A stretch of DNA of 6,345 bases from Anaerolineales bacterium. Lineage in GTDB: Bacteria; Chloroflexota; Anaerolineae; Promineifilales; Promineifilaceae. Positions 5,087 to 6,345 of the stretch are shown here, piece after piece; the first letter of the stretch is position 1, and each line of letters opens with the position of its first letter. The DNA lies in contig JAGQGA010000014.1 of the NCBI GenBank assembly GCA_020432595.1, forward strand, positions 1-6,345, written 5' to 3'. A program made the position numbers and the translations under genes. The notes beneath the pieces were generated by a model. That model was not told the origin of the DNA and did not search any database. It was given only the letters and a program-made list of their open reading frames with translations.

Positions 5087-5719
5087 CTAATCTAGGGTCA
5101 AAATGCGGCGTTCGAGGGCGGCGGTAACGGCCGATGTGCGGTCGTTGACACCAAGTTTGTCGTAGATGTGGATGAGGTGGGTTTTGACGGTGGCGGTGCT
5201 GATGTGAAGCTGTTTGCCGATTTCGCGGTTACTGCTGCCGCGAGCCACCAACTGTAGCACTTCAATCTCCCGCGCACTGAGGTTTTCCTCGGCGGGGGCA
5301 CGCATACGGGACATGAGGCGGCTGGCGACGGCGGGGGAGAGGGTGGATTCGCCACGGGCGGCGGCGCGAATGGCGCGGAACAGTTCGTCGCGGGGGGCAT
5401 CTTTGAGCAGGTAGTCGGTGGCTCCGGCTTCGATGGCGCGAACGATGTCGGCATCGCTGTCGTAGGTGGTGAGGACGAGGATGGGGGCAAACGGCCGTTT
5501 GTCCCTGATGATCTCAATTGCTCCCACCCCATCCATCAGCGGCATTCGTAAATCCATCAGCACGACATCTGGTGCGTGTTGCTCAAACAACGCCACCCCT
5601 TCCGCTCCATTGGCTGCTTGCCCCGCCACCACAAAATCTGGCTGCCCCGCCAGCATCCCCGCCAGCCCTTCACGGACGACGGGGTGATCATCTACGATGA
5701 GAATGTTGATTTTATCCAT
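5087..5719 (-). CDS. Two-component response regulator, NarL/LuxR family
   Basis: A 210-residue DNA-binding regulator of standard length. The receiver domain (about 4-120) has the acidic pocket Asp10-Asp11, phospho-acceptor Asp56 in VVLMDLRMP, Thr84 and Lys106 (LLKD), so all switch residues are present. A linker (SPAVASRLMSRMRAPAEEN) leads to a LuxR-type helix-turn-helix (about 147-206): LSAREIEVLQLVARGSSNREIGKQL, then the recognition helix in STATVKTHLIHIYDKLGV. It should bind DNA as a dimer after phosphorylation by the kinase encoded 44 bp upstream. Its targets are not evident here. ATG 5719 gives the canonical start MDKINILIVDDHP. No Shine-Dalgarno is found next to it; the leader is instead CCCCCCAAAACA, directly after a heptamer hairpin. 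The palindrome at 5490-5499 reads as Lys-Arg-Pro-Phe. Confidence 0.95.
   Translation of the reverse strand: MDKINILIVDDHPVVREGLAGMLAGQPDFVVAGQAANGAEGVALFEQHAPDVVLMDLRMPLMDGVGAIEIIRDKRPFAPILVLTTYDSDADIVRAIEAGATDYLLKDAPRDELFRAIRAAARGESTLSPAVASRLMSRMRAPAEENLSAREIEVLQLVARGSSNREIGKQLHISTATVKTHLIHIYDKLGVNDRTSAVTAALERRILTLD
5490..5499. repeat. AACGGCCGTT palindrome, copy 7
   Basis: Exact copy in the response regulator in another frame, giving Lys-Arg-Pro-Phe (residues 74-77) in a surface turn of the receiver domain. Confidence 0.8.
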
Positions 5720-5729
5720 TGTTTTGGGG

Positions 5730-5771
5730 GGATTGGAGTAAGATAATCTCCAACCTCCAATCCCTAATCTC
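5730..5771. repeat. Heptanucleotide array and inverted repeat between kinase and regulator
   Basis: On the - strand it reads as four 7-nt words: GAGATTA (5771-5765), GGGATTG (5764-5758), GAGGTTG (5757-5751) and GAGATTA (5750-5744). GGATTGGAG at 5730-5738 (+ strand) is the exact complement of 5755-5763, giving a 9-bp stem around a 16-nt loop. The array starts in the last codons and stop of the kinase (5764-5766) and ends about 10 nt before the regulator's ATG. Confidence 0.75.
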
Positions 5772-6345
5772 CAAGCGGTATCGAAACAACCACCGTTGTT
5801 CCCTCACCATCATCACTTTCTACCAGCAGCGTGCCGCCGATCTGCTCGACCCGCTGGCGCATGGCGGTGAGGCCAAAGCCGCCTTGCCATTGGGAATCGG
5901 AACCGCCCAGCCCTACGCCGTCGTCTTGTACATCCAGCATGACAAGGTTGCCCATGTAGGAGAGGGTGACGGTTACTTCGCTGGCCTGGGCGTGTTTGTG
6001 GACGTTGGCAAGGCTCTCCTGGGTGGCGCGGAGTAGGGTATGTTCGGTGTTGGGGGTTAACGGCCGTTCTTCCCCCGTCACCTGCACCCTCGCTGCCACC
6101 CGGCTTTGCTGCTGCCATTGCGCCACCGTCTGCCGAATGGCATCAGGCAGCGATGCCTGTTGCAGCGGTTCGGGGCGCAAATCCTCTACCAAATAGCGAG
6201 CTTGCTGCAGATTTTGCCGCGCCATTTGTTCTGCTTGCACCACATGCTGGCTGGCCTGTTCGGCCGGCAGCGATTGTGCCGCTTCCAGGTGCATAATGAT
6301 GCCAATAAACCCCTGCGCCAGCGTATCGTGGATTTCATGCGCCAG
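5764..6345 (-). CDS. Sensor histidine kinase, NarL-partner type (HisKA_3 + HATPase_c), partial
   Basis: The C-terminal 193 residues of a kinase whose N-terminal sensor part lies beyond the right edge. The frame is open to base 6345; the internal ATG at 6294 is not the start, because the phospho-acceptor helix lies before it. That helix begins LAHEIHDTLAQGFIGII, with the acceptor His as visible residue 6, the conserved H-D of the HisKA_3 dimerisation domain. The HATPase domain follows: N box ESLANVHKHA (110-119, Asn114), DDGVGL (141-146), GGFGLTAMRQRVEQIGG (155-171), and a DDGEGTTVVVSIP strand at the end. This is the usual partner of NarL-type regulators, and the cognate regulator follows directly. 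The input signal cannot be judged without the missing half. The palindrome at 6059-6068 encodes Glu-Arg-Pro-Leu between the two domains. Confidence 0.93.
   Translation of the reverse strand: MAHEIHDTLAQGFIGIIMHLEAAQSLPAEQASQHVVQAEQMARQNLQQARYLVEDLRPEPLQQASLPDAIRQTVAQWQQQSRVAARVQVTGEERPLTPNTEHTLLRATQESLANVHKHAQASEVTVTLSYMGNLVMLDVQDDGVGLGGSDSQWQGGFGLTAMRQRVEQIGGTLLVESDDGEGTTVVVSIPLGD
6059..6068. repeat. AACGGCCGTT palindrome, copy 8
   Basis: Exact copy in the kinase, read as Glu-Arg-Pro-Leu in the loop between the dimerisation and ATPase domains. Confidence 0.8.

Overview
The window looks like ordinary chromosome from a bacterium of moderately high GC. The best guess is a Chloroflexota (Anaerolineae-like) genome, judged from the style of the YbaK, acyl-CoA dehydrogenase and monooxygenase-like/NUDIX proteins. 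This is inference from remembered family resemblance, not a database result. The DNA also carries dense short repeats of a kind best known from cyanobacteria (HIP1-like palindromes and heptanucleotide arrays), so a search is needed to fix the phylum.

Layout. The left third reads on the + strand: the tail of a membrane protein (1-174), an alpha/beta hydrolase with its own promoter and a strong Shine-Dalgarno (227-1024), and an AEC-family permease (1114-2022). The rest reads on the - strand. From right to left these genes are a NarL-type sensor kinase cut by the window edge (5764-6345), its LuxR/NarL response regulator (5087-5719), a two-domain monooxygenase-like/NUDIX protein (4035-5048), a medium-chain-type acyl-CoA dehydrogenase with its own promoter (2674-3828) and a YbaK/EbsC-type tRNA-editing protein (2083-2559). 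The two gene blocks converge on a long hairpin at 2033-2086.

How the genes work together. The kinase and regulator are a cognate pair. The NUDIX gene follows 38 bp behind the regulator and may be co-transcribed. The hydrolase and permease may form a short operon. Nothing ties the dehydrogenase, the YbaK protein and the + strand genes into one pathway.

The most unusual content is the repeat layer, not the genes. (1) The 10-bp palindrome AACGGCCGTT occurs eight times, always inside coding sequence and mostly encoding Thr-Ala-Val. (2) Three intergenic gaps are filled by hairpins made of 7-nt words, each gap with a different word. (3) A 30-nt degenerate palindrome sits in frame inside the NUDIX gene and appears to have added about ten residues, with a sister copy in the adjacent intergenic gap. 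(4) An 85-nt element closed by a perfect 15-bp inverted repeat lies between the dehydrogenase and YbaK genes. I see no RNA genes, CRISPR array, transposase or phage gene, and no new multi-gene system.
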